This document shows positions 22,569 through 32,028 of a stretch of 37,898 nucleotides of DNA, piece after piece; position 1 is the stretch's first letter; each line of letters begins with the position of its first letter. Source of the DNA: Ktedonobacteria bacterium (GTDB taxonomy: Bacteria > Chloroflexota > Ktedonobacteria > Ktedonobacterales > JACDGC01); assembly GCA_027459705.1 (NCBI GenBank), contig DAIDHM010000181.1, positions 1-37,898 on the forward strand, in the 5' to 3' direction. The notes under the pieces were generated by a model. The model saw nothing but the letters and a program-made list of their open reading frames with translations, was not told the origin of the DNA and made no database searches. The position numbers were made by a program, and so were the translations under genes.

Positions 22569-25520
22569 ATGGCCGCCGCCGACCTGGTACCGGACGTTCC
22601 GGTGGGAGCGGACCATCCGCCTTCTGCCGCGCCGACCTTGCTGCTCATTGACGGGCACGCCTTGATACATCGCGCGTTCCATGCTCTGCCGGAGGACCTG
22701 ACGACCAAGTCTGGTGAAGTGATCAATGCGACCTACGGCTTCGCCTTGATGCTGATGAAAGCCATCGAAGACGTCCATCCAGACTACCTCGCCGTCACCT
22801 TTGACCGACCCACACCAACCTTCCGCCACGCGGCGTTCACCCCTTATAAAGCCCACCGCCCAACCCTCCCTGACCACTTGCGCCCGCAGTTCGGCCGCGT
22901 CCGCCAACTGGTGGAGTCGTTCCATATCCCCATCTATGAACTGGATGGCTTCGAGGCGGATGATGTGCTGGGGACGCTGGCGAAACAAGCCGAAGCCGCA
23001 GGCGCGCGGACGATTATCCTGACGGGTGATATGGACACTTTGCAACTCGTCACCGCCGCCACCAGCGTCATGACCGCGCGCCGTGGAGTGAGTGATATTC
23101 TCGTCTTCGATCCCGCGGCGGTCGTCGCCCGCTATGGCGTCGGACCGGACCGCGTGCCGGACTGGAAAGCGCTGACCGGCGACACTTCGGACAATATCCC
23201 CGGCGTTCCGGGCATCGGCGAGAAGACCGCGACGAAACTCCTGCAGACCTATGGCAAACTGGAAGACGTCCTGGCGCATGTGGCGGAACTCCCGGCGCGT
23301 CAGCGTCAGTTGTTGACGGATTTTGCCGACCAGGCACGCCAGAGCAAATGGCTGGCGACGATCGTCACGGATGTCCCCGTCACCTTGCGGTTGGATGATG
23401 CACACACGATGGATTTTGACCGCGCCGTGACGCGTCAGTTTTTCCGTGAGATGGAGTTCAATAGTCTGATCGATCGGTTGGAACGCCTCGGTCGCACAGT
23501 GACCACGGCGATGCCGACTGATGCGCCATCGGGGGTCGCCACCGACTCCCCCGTCACCACCCCGCTTGCCACATTGCCGGGAGTTCCGCCACATGCGTCA
23601 GCGGAGACCGGCCCGGCGCAGATGGCCCTCTTCGCGCTCCCCGCCATCGAGGATGCATCGCCCTCCGATGCGCCAGCCGTGGCGGTGCCACTGGCGACAC
23701 GGACGATCGTCGTGACGGATGCCGCCACCCTCCAGGTCCTGGCCACGAGTATGCGCCATGCCGATCTCGTGGCGTTCGATGTCGAGACGGACTCGACGGA
23801 TGATCTGCATGCCCATCTGGTCGGCATCTCGCTGGCGCTCGGGGCGGGCGAGGCCTTCTATATCCCCGTCGGTCATCGCGCCACGCCTACTGGCGAGGAA
23901 CCCGGCCCCCAACTCTCGTTGGATCAGGTGCGGACGATGCTGGGTCCGCCATTGGCAGACCCCACCGTGCGCATGGTCGGCCATAATGCCAAGTATGACA
24001 TGAATGTGCTGCACGCCCATGGCATCGACGTGCAGGGAGTCGTCTTCGATACGATGGTCGCGGCCTATCTGATTGATCCAGGGCGACGGGGGTTGGGCTT
24101 GAAAGAGCAAGCCTTCGAGGTACTGGGGATCGTGATGACCCCGATCGTGGAGTTGATTGGCCGCGGCGCGAAGCAGATCACCATGGCCCAGGTCCCCATC
24201 CATACGGCCGCCGCGTACGCCAGCGCCGATGCGGATATGACCTGGCGCCTCGCGGCACCATTAGAGGCAAAAGTACGCGAAGCCGGACTCTGGGATCTGT
24301 TCCAACGGCTGGAGATGCCGCTTATCCCCGTCCTGGCGCGCATGGAACGGGTCGGCATTTTGGTCGATCTGGCGGTCCTGGAGCGCATGTCGGTCGATCT
24401 CGCCGAACAGGTGGCGGCATTAGAGCAAGCGATTTATCAGGCAGTCGGCCATGAGTTCAATATCAATTCGAATAAACAACTGGCGGAGGTGCTCTTCACC
24501 GAGTTGCATTTGCCTGCTGGCCGCAAGCTCAAGACGGGCTATTCCGTGGACGCTGATACGCTGGAGGGGTTGCGTGGCGCGCATCCCGCGCTGGACAATC
24601 TGCTGGAGTATCGGACGTTGATGAAACTGCGCAGTACCTATGTCGAAGGACTCCGCGCATTGCGCGATCCGCGCGATGGCCGCGTCCATACGTCGTTCAA
24701 CCAGACCATCGCCAGCAGCGGGCGACTCAGTTCCTCCAATCCAAATCTGCAGAATATCCCCATCCGGACCGAGCTGGGCCGCAGCATCCGCCGCGCGTTC
24801 ATTGCCGCGCCCGGCCACCAACTGGTCGCCGCCGACTATGCACAGGTGGAACTGCGCATTCTGGCGCACATGACGCGCGAACCCGCCCTGGTGGAGGCGT
24901 TCGCGGCCGATGAGGACATCCACCGCGTCACGGCCAGTCGCCTCTATCACGTGCCGCCGGAGGCGATCACCAAAGATCAGCGCCGCATGGCCAAGACCAT
25001 CACCTATGCCATCATCTATGGCCAATCGCCTTTCGGCCTGGCGCGGACCGCGGGGATGCCGCAGGATGAGGCGCGCCACTTCATTCAAACCTTCGAGGAG
25101 AGCTTCCCGCAAGTCAAGGAATATGTGCGCGCGACGATGCAACAGGCCCGGCAACAGGGGTATGTGCAGACGCTGCTTGGCCGCAAACGCTTCTTCCCTG
25201 GTCTCCTCAACCTCCCGCTGGCGCAGCGCCAGGCCGCGGAGCGCGAGGCGATCAATATGCCCATTCAGGGAACGAATGCCGATATCATTAAACTCGCGAT
25301 GATCTCGTTCGATGCGGCAATCCGCGATCTGAACCTGCGGACGCGCCTGATCTTGCAGGTGCACGACGAGCTTGTCTGCGAGGTGCCTGATGACGAAATC
25401 GAACTGGTGATCAGCCTCATGCGCGCCCATATGGAGGGCGCGCTGGAACTGAGCGTCCCGCTCCGCGTGGAGATCAAGGCGGGGCGGGACTGGTATTCGA
25501 CCGAAGCGGTGGATGGCTAG
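22569..25520 (+). CDS. polA: DNA polymerase I with 5' nuclease and proofreading domains
   Basis: Pol I fills gaps in repair and removes RNA primers. The 983-aa protein has the 5' nuclease domain (LLLIDGHALIHRAFHAL, GFEADDVLGTLA, GDTSDNIPGVPGIGEKTA). A 3'-5' exonuclease follows with all motifs: FDVETDS, GHNAKYDMNVL and YASADADM, so proofreading should work. The polymerase domain has motif A DYAQVELRILAH (D756), motif B RRMAKTITYAIIYG (K809, Y813, Y817) and motif C VHDE (D933, E934). The E. coli F762 position is Tyr (Y813). About 23 residues precede the usual start, including VGADHPPSA encoded by a copy of the dispersed repeat. A linker at about 310-370 is Pro/Ala-rich. GAAAGGA precedes ATG 22569. 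Confidence 0.98.
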   Translation: MAAADLVPDVPVGADHPPSAAPTLLLIDGHALIHRAFHALPEDLTTKSGEVINATYGFALMLMKAIEDVHPDYLAVTFDRPTPTFRHAAFTPYKAHRPTLPDHLRPQFGRVRQLVESFHIPIYELDGFEADDVLGTLAKQAEAAGARTIILTGDMDTLQLVTAATSVMTARRGVSDILVFDPAAVVARYGVGPDRVPDWKALTGDTSDNIPGVPGIGEKTATKLLQTYGKLEDVLAHVAELPARQRQLLTDFADQARQSKWLATIVTDVPVTLRLDDAHTMDFDRAVTRQFFREMEFNSLIDRLERLGRTVTTAMPTDAPSGVATDSPVTTPLATLPGVPPHASAETGPAQMALFALPAIEDASPSDAPAVAVPLATRTIVVTDAATLQVLATSMRHADLVAFDVETDSTDDLHAHLVGISLALGAGEAFYIPVGHRATPTGEEPGPQLSLDQVRTMLGPPLADPTVRMVGHNAKYDMNVLHAHGIDVQGVVFDTMVAAYLIDPGRRGLGLKEQAFEVLGIVMTPIVELIGRGAKQITMAQVPIHTAAAYASADADMTWRLAAPLEAKVREAGLWDLFQRLEMPLIPVLARMERVGILVDLAVLERMSVDLAEQVAALEQAIYQAVGHEFNINSNKQLAEVLFTELHLPAGRKLKTGYSVDADTLEGLRGAHPALDNLLEYRTLMKLRSTYVEGLRALRDPRDGRVHTSFNQTIASSGRLSSSNPNLQNIPIRTELGRSIRRAFIAAPGHQLVAADYAQVELRILAHMTREPALVEAFAADEDIHRVTASRLYHVPPEAITKDQRRMAKTITYAIIYGQSPFGLARTAGMPQDEARHFIQTFEESFPQVKEYVRATMQQARQQGYVQTLLGRKRFFPGLLNLPLAQRQAAEREAINMPIQGTNADIIKLAMISFDAAIRDLNLRTRLILQVHDELVCEVPDDEIELVISLMRAHMEGALELSVPLRVEIKAGRDWYSTEAVDG
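22602..22621 (+). repeat. Dispersed palindromic repeat, copy in the polA N-terminal extension
   Basis: GTGGGAGCGGACCATCCGCC followed by TTC. Read as VGADHPP, upstream of the conserved polymerase I start. Confidence 0.75.
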
Positions 25521-25522
25521 CG

Positions 25523-26821
25523 CTACGGTTTATGCTTGCTGGGTGGCACGATATTCGGCGGGCCAGGCGTCGCGCCGGTCGCGGGGGTGAAGCCCGGGAC
25601 CGGTACGAACTCAATGGCGTCCGCTCCCAATTGCTGCCCTTGCTCGCCGGTGGCGTTGGTCACGCTGACCTTCCCATAGGTGCCGGCGGGAAAATAATAT
25701 GTTCCCAGGCCAATCCAGCGCGGTCCGGTGTTGATCGTCCCAAAGGGACCAGGGAAGATGCCGACGTGTTCCTGGTCGACATAGACGGTCGCTACCTGGG
25801 CGGCGCCAGTGGCCGTCACGGTCGTGATCGTGTAGGGCACCCACTGCGATGAGGCATTGACCGGGTCGATATAGACCCCCGCCTCATAGTAACCCGCCTG
25901 GGTGATCGTCGGATTCCAGGTGGCCGTGGCGGTCCCGGTGCTGGCCGTTGTGGTGTTGGTCCAGCGCATCGATCCGCTGACCATGCCAGGCCCGGTCGCG
26001 CTCTGCCAATTGCCGACGGTGCTGAATCCGGGCGACGTGGTGGTGACGATCGTCGCGTTCTGGTACGCCGCCGTGCCCGTGCAACCCAGGCAGGGCGCCT
26101 GCGTCCCCGCGACTGGATTACTCACCCAGAGATAGTAATCCGGCACGACGTTGGGATCCGTTCCGGTCGATTGCCAGCCGAATGGATCGGTGGGTTGCCA
26201 TTGATTGGCGGTGAAGACGCTGAAGTGCAGATGTGGCCCGGTAGCGGAGCCGGTGGTGCCACTGGTGGCGATCTGCCACTGGGCGCCCACCTGCTCGCCA
26301 ATGGTGACCTGCACGGAACTGAGGTGGCCATAGGCGGTGTAGTAGCCATTGCCATGGTCGATGGCCACCCAGAGGCCGAAGCCATCGCTATGGTTCGACG
26401 GATTATACCACCCCGCACGGATCACCGTCCCGGCAGCGGCGGAGAGCACTGGCTCGAAAAGCAGGTTCAAATCGTAGCCGTTATGCCCGTCATAGCACGA
26501 GACATAGGGTTGGCAGGACGTCGCCGACGACGGGCCGGTGAAGACCTTGCCATCGTAGCGGACGAAGGTGCCATCGCTGGCGTACCACGGCTTGTCGTGA
26601 TCGAAGAGCGAGGCGGCGCGCGAGAGCACCGTCGCCGACCCATAATAAGGGCGATAGAGAAATGCCGTCGGTACCGCCGCGCGTGCGGAGTGGTCAGTTG
26701 TCAGCCCAGTCGCTAAGGCATCGCGCGGCCAGAGGGTGCCGACGATGGCCAATGCACAGATTGCCAGGATGGCGCTGGTCCACATCGTCTGACCGGACCT
26801 GGTGACGTGAAAAACGCGCAT
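25523..26821 (-). CDS. Secreted M23-family peptidase with golvesin-like C-terminal domain
   Basis: M23 (LytM-type) peptidases cut peptide cross-links of cell walls. The N-terminal ~37 residues are a signal peptide or anchor (RSGQTMWTSAILAICALAIVGTL, cleavage possible after DALA). The zinc site is complete: H113 and D117 in HNGYD, and H199 in GPHLHF, with H166 (AYGHLSS) and H197 as catalytic histidines. Residues about 268-420 form a domain like the golvesin/xanthan lyase C-terminal carbohydrate-binding module (AGYYEAGVYI, ATVYVDQEHVG, LGTYYFPAGTYGKVSVTNATG, GADAIEFVPVPG). The frame overlaps the upstream gene by ATGA at 26842, but AGGAG favours ATG 26821 (432 aa). Expected outside the membrane, acting on or bound to the wall. 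Confidence 0.92.
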   Translation of the reverse strand: MRVFHVTRSGQTMWTSAILAICALAIVGTLWPRDALATGLTTDHSARAAVPTAFLYRPYYGSATVLSRAASLFDHDKPWYASDGTFVRYDGKVFTGPSSATSCQPYVSCYDGHNGYDLNLLFEPVLSAAAGTVIRAGWYNPSNHSDGFGLWVAIDHGNGYYTAYGHLSSVQVTIGEQVGAQWQIATSGTTGSATGPHLHFSVFTANQWQPTDPFGWQSTGTDPNVVPDYYLWVSNPVAGTQAPCLGCTGTAAYQNATIVTTTSPGFSTVGNWQSATGPGMVSGSMRWTNTTTASTGTATATWNPTITQAGYYEAGVYIDPVNASSQWVPYTITTVTATGAAQVATVYVDQEHVGIFPGPFGTINTGPRWIGLGTYYFPAGTYGKVSVTNATGEQGQQLGADAIEFVPVPGFTPATGATPGPPNIVPPSKHKP

Positions 26822-26838
26822 AGAGCATTCTCCTGTCC

Positions 26839-28251
26839 TCATGGGACGATCGCAATCAAGCCATTGCTGGGCTGCACTCCCGCGCTTAAGGCGAATAGTC
26901 CGCTCCCAGTCGTGAGTTCGAAATGATCAGCGCTGACTGTCTGGGCTTGCCAGAGATGCGCGGGAACCAGCGCCGCACCCGAAGCATTGCTGGCTGGCAG
27001 TGCATCAAAGATCAGGGATCCCGTGCTCTCCCAGGTGGGCGCGATATTGCGCGGCTGGCCAGTCAATGCGGGACTGGCGACGGTCACCACTGTCCCGGTC
27101 GCGAGCGTGATGCATTGCACGGCACTGACGAGCTGACCGGCCAACGCGTTGGCCGTGCTGTCACCAGCATTCAGACGCGCGACAAACGCTATCTGCTGGC
27201 CGTCGGGCGACCATTGAGCGGACCAGCCGTGCCCACCATCGACCTGCGCCACTTCGCGCCTCTGGCTCCCGTCTGGCGCGGCGAGCCAGAGACCGGCCGG
27301 ACGGTAGGGAACCGTCGAATCAACGAGCGCGGTATAGGCCAGGGTCTGGCCATCTGGCGACCAGGCAAACAGTCCGATCGTAGCGGCGGCGGACCAGAGG
27401 GGTCGTGGATTGCTGCCATCGGTCCCCAACGCCCAGACTGTGCTCCCCTGGCCCACCCCCAGCGTCGTGGAGATGAGGAGTCCCGTGCCGCTGGGGTTGG
27501 CGATGGCATCGATCACCGTGGCGTTGACGCCCGCCGGGTCTGGTATGGACTGGTGCGCGCCGGTGGCAGCATCCACAATCCAGAGGCCCGGCGTCCAGGC
27601 GCCAGTGACAGGACCCTGAGGCAGGAAGGCGCGGAACAAAAAGTGTTCGCCATCCGGGAGCCAGTGCAGAAATGTTCCCAGGGCATCGGGTGGCACCACG
27701 CGCAGATTGGCGGATGGTCCGGCAGTGTCGAGAATCCAGAGAATATCTCCATGGTCGCGTTCCCCATCGATCGCCAGATAGGCGCCGCCAGGGGAAAGAG
27801 CAACGGTGGCGATGGCGTCGGTCGCGTCCTGGCCAAAGTTATCGGGTAGCAAGGCCAGCGGAATGCTAGCGCCGTTGACATCGGAAGCCATCAGGCGGAA
27901 GCCCTCGGCGCGATGTTCGACGAAATAGACCCGCCCATGCGGCAGATCCGCATGCATGGTGGTTGGCGCAAAGACCGGCGCCGGCAAGGCCTGGCTGATG
28001 GGTAACGTCGGTGACACGGAGGCCAACTGCCAGAGCCAGCCCAGCCCTGGCACCAGGACCAACAATGCCGCTAACGCGACCCAGAGGCGGATGGTCCGCT
28101 CCCAGCGGATGGGCCGCTCCCAGCGGATGGTCCGCCCCCAGCGGATGGTCCGCCCCCTCTGGCGCCGCGGCACAGGGGCGCCGCCCTTCCGGCTGAGCCC
28201 ACGATGTGGTCTTTCTGCCGTCTGCTCCCAATTTCGCCGGTTGCCTCGCAT
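26839..28251 (-). CDS. Membrane-anchored WD40/TolB-like beta-propeller protein
   Basis: A 470-aa protein. A basic cytosolic segment (1-56) is followed by one transmembrane helix (about 57-77, [21 protein letters not shown]) and an extracellular beta-propeller. Propeller blades are marked by [36 protein letters not shown] and [14 protein letters not shown], as in TolB/PD40-type repeats. Such propellers bind proteins or ligands; no enzyme site is visible. Residues 33-56 are four copies of a 6-residue repeat (RTIRW type) encoded by tandem copies of the palindromic repeat. The start is ATG 28251, with AGGAGGG 9 bases upstream; the frame is open for 51 more codons. It overlaps the M23 peptidase frame by ATGA, so they form an operon. 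Confidence 0.88.
   Translation of the reverse strand: MRGNRRNWEQTAERPHRGLSRKGGAPVPRRQRGRTIRWGRTIRWERPIRWERTIRLWVALAALLVLVPGLGWLWQLASVSPTLPISQALPAPVFAPTTMHADLPHGRVYFVEHRAEGFRLMASDVNGASIPLALLPDNFGQDATDAIATVALSPGGAYLAIDGERDHGDILWILDTAGPSANLRVVPPDALGTFLHWLPDGEHFLFRAFLPQGPVTGAWTPGLWIVDAATGAHQSIPDPAGVNATVIDAIANPSGTGLLISTTLGVGQGSTVWALGTDGSNPRPLWSAAATIGLFAWSPDGQTLAYTALVDSTVPYRPAGLWLAAPDGSQRREVAQVDGGHGWSAQWSPDGQQIAFVARLNAGDSTANALAGQLVSAVQCITLATGTVVTVASPALTGQPRNIAPTWESTGSLIFDALPASNASGAALVPAHLWQAQTVSADHFELTTGSGLFALSAGVQPSNGLIAIVP
28087..28158 (+). repeat. Tandem array of four 18-bp palindromic units
   Basis: Four back-to-back copies of GCGGATGGTCCGCTCCCA (units at 28087, 28105, 28123, 28141; variants GGGCCGCTCCCA and GTCCGCCCCCA). 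Each contains the GCGGA-TGG-TCCGC palindrome of the dispersed repeat. Because 18 is a multiple of 3, the propeller gene reads them as a 6-residue peptide repeat. Confidence 0.9.
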
Positions 28252-28392
28252 CGCCTTGCCCTCCTGTTCGATCCGTGCGCGAAATCTTGTGCATGGATCC
28301 CTCTTGTGTGAATCGGCAAGACTGTACAAGACTTGAGGGGTGGTGGAATCATGGTAAAGGTGGCAGCCTGGCAGGCCAAATAGTCCCGACTT

Positions 28393-28422
28393 TTGCATCG
28401 GCACAAGACGAAAAGATATGTT
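28393..28422 (+). promoter_or_regulatory. Candidate uvrA promoter
   Basis: TTGCAT (28393-28398), 18 bp, TATGTT (28417-28422), with a second possible -10 TATGAT two bases on. Weak. Confidence 0.25.
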
Positions 28423-28494
28423 ATGATTAACAGGTGTTCTATTGTCCCCATGCCACCCAGACCATAGAGCTTATCCTTGGTGGAGGAAACTCGC

Positions 28495-31400
28495 ATGCCA
28501 CTTGACCGGATCATTATTCGCGGCGCTCGCGCCCATAATCTGAAAAACATTGACCTGGAGTTGCCGCGCGACCGTTTCGTCGTGATCACCGGTCTCTCTG
28601 GCTCGGGGAAAAGCAGCCTGGCCTTTGACACGCTCTTTGCGGAAGGCCAGCGGCGCTATGTTGAATCGCTCTCGTCGTATGCGCGCCAGTTTCTGGGGCA
28701 GATGGATAAGCCTGATGTGGACCATATCGATGGCCTCTCACCGGCGATCTCAATCGATCAGAAAAGCACTTCCCACAATCCGCGATCCACCGTCGGCACA
28801 GTGACGGAGATCTACGACTATATGCGTTTGCTCTATGCGCGCATTGGCCATCCCCACTGTCCGAAATGTGGCCGACCCGTCAGCGCGCAGACGGTGCAGC
28901 AAATGGTTGATGCCGTCCTGGAACTTCCTGAGAACACGCGCATCTTGATCCTGGCGCCGATCGTCCGTGGCCGCAAGGGCGAGTATCGCCAGCAATTTGA
29001 TGAACTCCGCCAACTGGGCTATGTCCGCGTCCGTGTCGATGGCACCATTCGCGATCTGAGCGATCCGATCGATCTGGATAAGCAGAAGAAACACACGATT
29101 GAAGTCGTCGTCGATCGCTTGATCATTCACCGTGAGGAGGATCTCCCCGCGATCAGTGCTGGCTCGACGAACGAACTGTTGCGGGTGGCGGAACAGTCGG
29201 CGACCTATGCTGTCGAGGGGTACGGCTCCACTGGCACCGGACTCGCCAGTCTGGCAGATCTGCTTGAGGATGGGCTCCAGGATGACGTGGCTGGGCTTCC
29301 TGGCCAGGTGACGGCGAGTGACCGTCCCTTCGTGATCGTAGCGCGCACGCCGACGTCATCCCTCCCCAATGCCAACCACGCACCGGACCATACTGATGTC
29401 GGCGCCGAGAATCCGCGCCTGATAGACCTACGGCGGCGTGTGTCAGATTCCATCGAGACGGCACTGAAACTGGCGGACGGTATTATCCAGGTGGCGGTGC
29501 TGGGCGATGACGGCACACCAGCCGAGGAGCGGCTCTATTCTGATAAGTTCGCTTGTGTCTATGACAATATCTCGATTGGTGAGATCGAGCCGCGCACGTT
29601 CAGTTTCAACAATCCACAGGGCGCCTGTCCGGATTGCACCGGACTGGGAACCAAGTTGGAGGTGGACCCGGAGCTCCTGGTGATCAACGCCGATCTAACG
29701 CTCGAGGAGGGCGCACTGGGTCCGTGGATGACGATTGCGGGACAAAGTCAGTGGTACGCCAAGCAAGTTGCCGCCATCGGCGAACGCCACGGCTTCACCC
29801 TGCGCCAACGCTGGCGCGACCTTACCGCTGATCAACAGCGGATCATCTTCAATGGCGATCCAGAGGCGATCACCTTCCGGTATCGCAACCAAGCTGGAGC
29901 GACCCGTCAACACAGTACCATCTATGAGGGCATCATCGCGTATGTCGAACGCCGTTACAAAGAAGGCTCTGAGCATATGCGTGGCGAGATGGAACAGTAC
30001 ATGACGGCGCGCGAGTGTCCCACGTGCAAAGGTAAACGACTCCGGCCAGAATCGCTGGCAGTGACGATCGCGGATCAGAGCATCTATGCCGTCGCCTCGC
30101 TCTCCATTGTCAAAGCCAATCAATTTTTCACCAGTCTGGAGACGAACTACCTCAGCCAGCGCGAACAGATCATCGCGCGTCAGATCCTCAAAGAGATTCG
30201 CGCGCGCCTCGGATTCCTGGTGAATGTCGGGCTGGACTATCTGACGCTCTCCCGCACCGCCAATTCGCTCTCTGGCGGCGAGGCACAACGCATTCGTCTG
30301 GCGACACAGATTGGGTCTGGCCTGACTGGCGTCCTCTACATTTTGGATGAGCCGAGTATCGGTTTACACCAGCGCGACAATACCCGACTTATCCATACGT
30401 TGGAACGATTGCGCGATCTGGGCAATACCTTGATTGTCATTGAGCATGACGAAGAGACGATGCGCGCCGCCGACTGGCTGGTGGATATGGGCCCGGGTGC
30501 GGGAGAACATGGTGGGCGGGTCATCGCGCAGGGGACGGTTGCCGAGGTCGAGGCCAACCCGGACTCGATCACTGGTCAGTACCTCAGCGGGATCCGCGCC
30601 ATCCGCCCGCCCGCCCAGCGTCGCGACGGCAATGGTCAGGTTCTGAAGATTCTGGGGGCGCGCGAACACAACCTGAAGGGCATCGACATCGAGATCCCAC
30701 TGGGCACCTTCGTCGCCATAACGGGGGTATCAGGTTCGGGCAAGAGCTCGCTCATCAATGGCATCCTCTATCCGCGACTGGCGCAGGCGCTCAACCGCGC
30801 GCACACGCGCCCCGGTGCGCACACGGATATCGAGGGCATCGCCGCGCTGGATAAGGTGATTGATATCGATCAGTCGCCAATCGGGAGGACGCCGCGGTCC
30901 AATCCCGCGACGTATACGACCGCCTTCACTACCATCCGCGAACTCTTTTCGCAGGTGCCGGAAGCTCGCACCCGCGGCTATGGGCCGGGTCGGTTCTCAT
31001 TCAATGTCAAGGGCGGCCGCTGCGAAGCCTGTAAGGGTGATGGCATCATCAAGATTGAGATGAATTTTCTGCCCGATGTCTATGTTCCCTGCGAGGTCTG
31101 CCATGGCAAGCGCTATAATCGTGAGGCGCTGGAGATCCATTACAAGGGCAAGACAATCGCTGATGTACTGGATATGACGGTGGAGGAGGCCTGTCAATTC
31201 TTCAGTGCCATCCCTTCGCTCTATAACAAGTTCAGTACGCTCCGCGATGTTGGGTTGGGGTACATCCACCTGGGGCAACCGGCCACGACGCTCTCAGGCG
31301 GAGAGGCGCAACGCGTGAAATTGGCGACGGAACTCGCGCGGCGCGCGACCGGTCGGACGCTCTACATCCTGGATGAGCCGACGACTGGTCTGCACTTTGC

Positions 31401-31656
31401 CGATGTCGAGCGGCTCCTGGTGGTGCTGCAGCGGCTGGCTGACGCGGGCAATACGATTGTCGTCATCGAGCACAATCTGGATGTGATTCAATCCGCGGAC
31501 TGGATTATCGATCTGGGTCCGGAGGGCGGCGACCGCGGCGGCGAAATCATCGCCACCGGGCGGCCCGAAGAGGTGGCGCGCAATGCGCGGAGCTACACCG
31601 GCCAGTACCTGGCGAAGCTGGTGCGCGATACGCCCGTGGGCGCGGCCAGCTCGTAG
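28495..31656 (+). CDS. uvrA: Excinuclease ABC subunit A
   Basis: UvrA detects bulky DNA damage and loads UvrB in nucleotide excision repair. The protein has two ABC ATPase modules with Walker [11 protein letters not shown] and [10 protein letters not shown], signature motifs [14 protein letters not shown] and [14 protein letters not shown], and Walker [14 protein letters not shown] and [13 protein letters not shown]. Zinc-binding CPKC, CPDC/CPTC and C-terminal CEAC...CEVC pairs are present. I start at ATG 28495 ([15 protein letters not shown]), with GGAGGAAA upstream. At 1053 aa it is about 100 longer than usual; the excess is an insertion at about residues 213-314, before [16 protein letters not shown]. 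The gene stands alone on the plus strand. Confidence 0.98.
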   Translation: MPLDRIIIRGARAHNLKNIDLELPRDRFVVITGLSGSGKSSLAFDTLFAEGQRRYVESLSSYARQFLGQMDKPDVDHIDGLSPAISIDQKSTSHNPRSTVGTVTEIYDYMRLLYARIGHPHCPKCGRPVSAQTVQQMVDAVLELPENTRILILAPIVRGRKGEYRQQFDELRQLGYVRVRVDGTIRDLSDPIDLDKQKKHTIEVVVDRLIIHREEDLPAISAGSTNELLRVAEQSATYAVEGYGSTGTGLASLADLLEDGLQDDVAGLPGQVTASDRPFVIVARTPTSSLPNANHAPDHTDVGAENPRLIDLRRRVSDSIETALKLADGIIQVAVLGDDGTPAEERLYSDKFACVYDNISIGEIEPRTFSFNNPQGACPDCTGLGTKLEVDPELLVINADLTLEEGALGPWMTIAGQSQWYAKQVAAIGERHGFTLRQRWRDLTADQQRIIFNGDPEAITFRYRNQAGATRQHSTIYEGIIAYVERRYKEGSEHMRGEMEQYMTARECPTCKGKRLRPESLAVTIADQSIYAVASLSIVKANQFFTSLETNYLSQREQIIARQILKEIRARLGFLVNVGLDYLTLSRTANSLSGGEAQRIRLATQIGSGLTGVLYILDEPSIGLHQRDNTRLIHTLERLRDLGNTLIVIEHDEETMRAADWLVDMGPGAGEHGGRVIAQGTVAEVEANPDSITGQYLSGIRAIRPPAQRRDGNGQVLKILGAREHNLKGIDIEIPLGTFVAITGVSGSGKSSLINGILYPRLAQALNRAHTRPGAHTDIEGIAALDKVIDIDQSPIGRTPRSNPATYTTAFTTIRELFSQVPEARTRGYGPGRFSFNVKGGRCEACKGDGIIKIEMNFLPDVYVPCEVCHGKRYNREALEIHYKGKTIADVLDMTVEEACQFFSAIPSLYNKFSTLRDVGLGYIHLGQPATTLSGGEAQRVKLATELARRATGRTLYILDEPTTGLHFADVERLLVVLQRLADAGNTIVVIEHNLDVIQSADWIIDLGPEGGDRGGEIIATGRPEEVARNARSYTGQYLAKLVRDTPVGAASS

Positions 31657-32028
31657 TCCTGGCATACTAGCTCGCCATGCAACGCGAGCATCGTTGCCGT
31701 CACGCGGTCGACCGCGCTCGTGACCGTCTGTGGTGACCGGATGGCAAACGATGCGCGTGGGAGGAAGGCAGGGCGGATACCCGTAGCCACGTGCTTTGCC
31801 GCCCTGCTGCATCATCATCAGGTGAGCACAGGTCAACCATAATCGTGCAGTCGGTTGCATGGTCCCTTTGGGCGCCACACCATCTATTATCCTCGCAGGC
31901 AAGAGCGGCACAAATGGTAAAACGCCATTTGTCTGAGTGGAAAACTGCTTGGCAAGTACCGCCCAAGCTATCCTCTCGTCATTTCTCACCTTTGTCATAC
32001 GAGGCGTGAGCCGTGACGAGCGGAATGC
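31657..32028. other. Gene-free stretch after uvrA
   Basis: 372 bp with no supported gene. It contains the perfect 14-bp palindrome CGCGGTCGACCGCG (31703-31716), nested in a wider GTCACG/CGTGAC stem, and GGTGAGCACAGG (31821-31832), which recurs at 32810-32821. No terminator with a T-run is visible. Confidence 0.5.

Noticed and set aside
24420-25430. 336-aa open frame antisense to polA
   Set aside because: Composition and phase are those of a shadow of the polymerase domain; no start signal or recognisable domain.
26923-27849. 308-aa open frame antisense to the propeller gene
   Set aside because: Arg/Gly-rich shadow frame of a GC-rich gene, no ribosome-binding site.
31294-31998. 234-aa minus-strand open frame over the end of uvrA
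   Set aside because: More than half is antisense to uvrA, and the remaining part in the gap after uvrA has no start signal or family resemblance.
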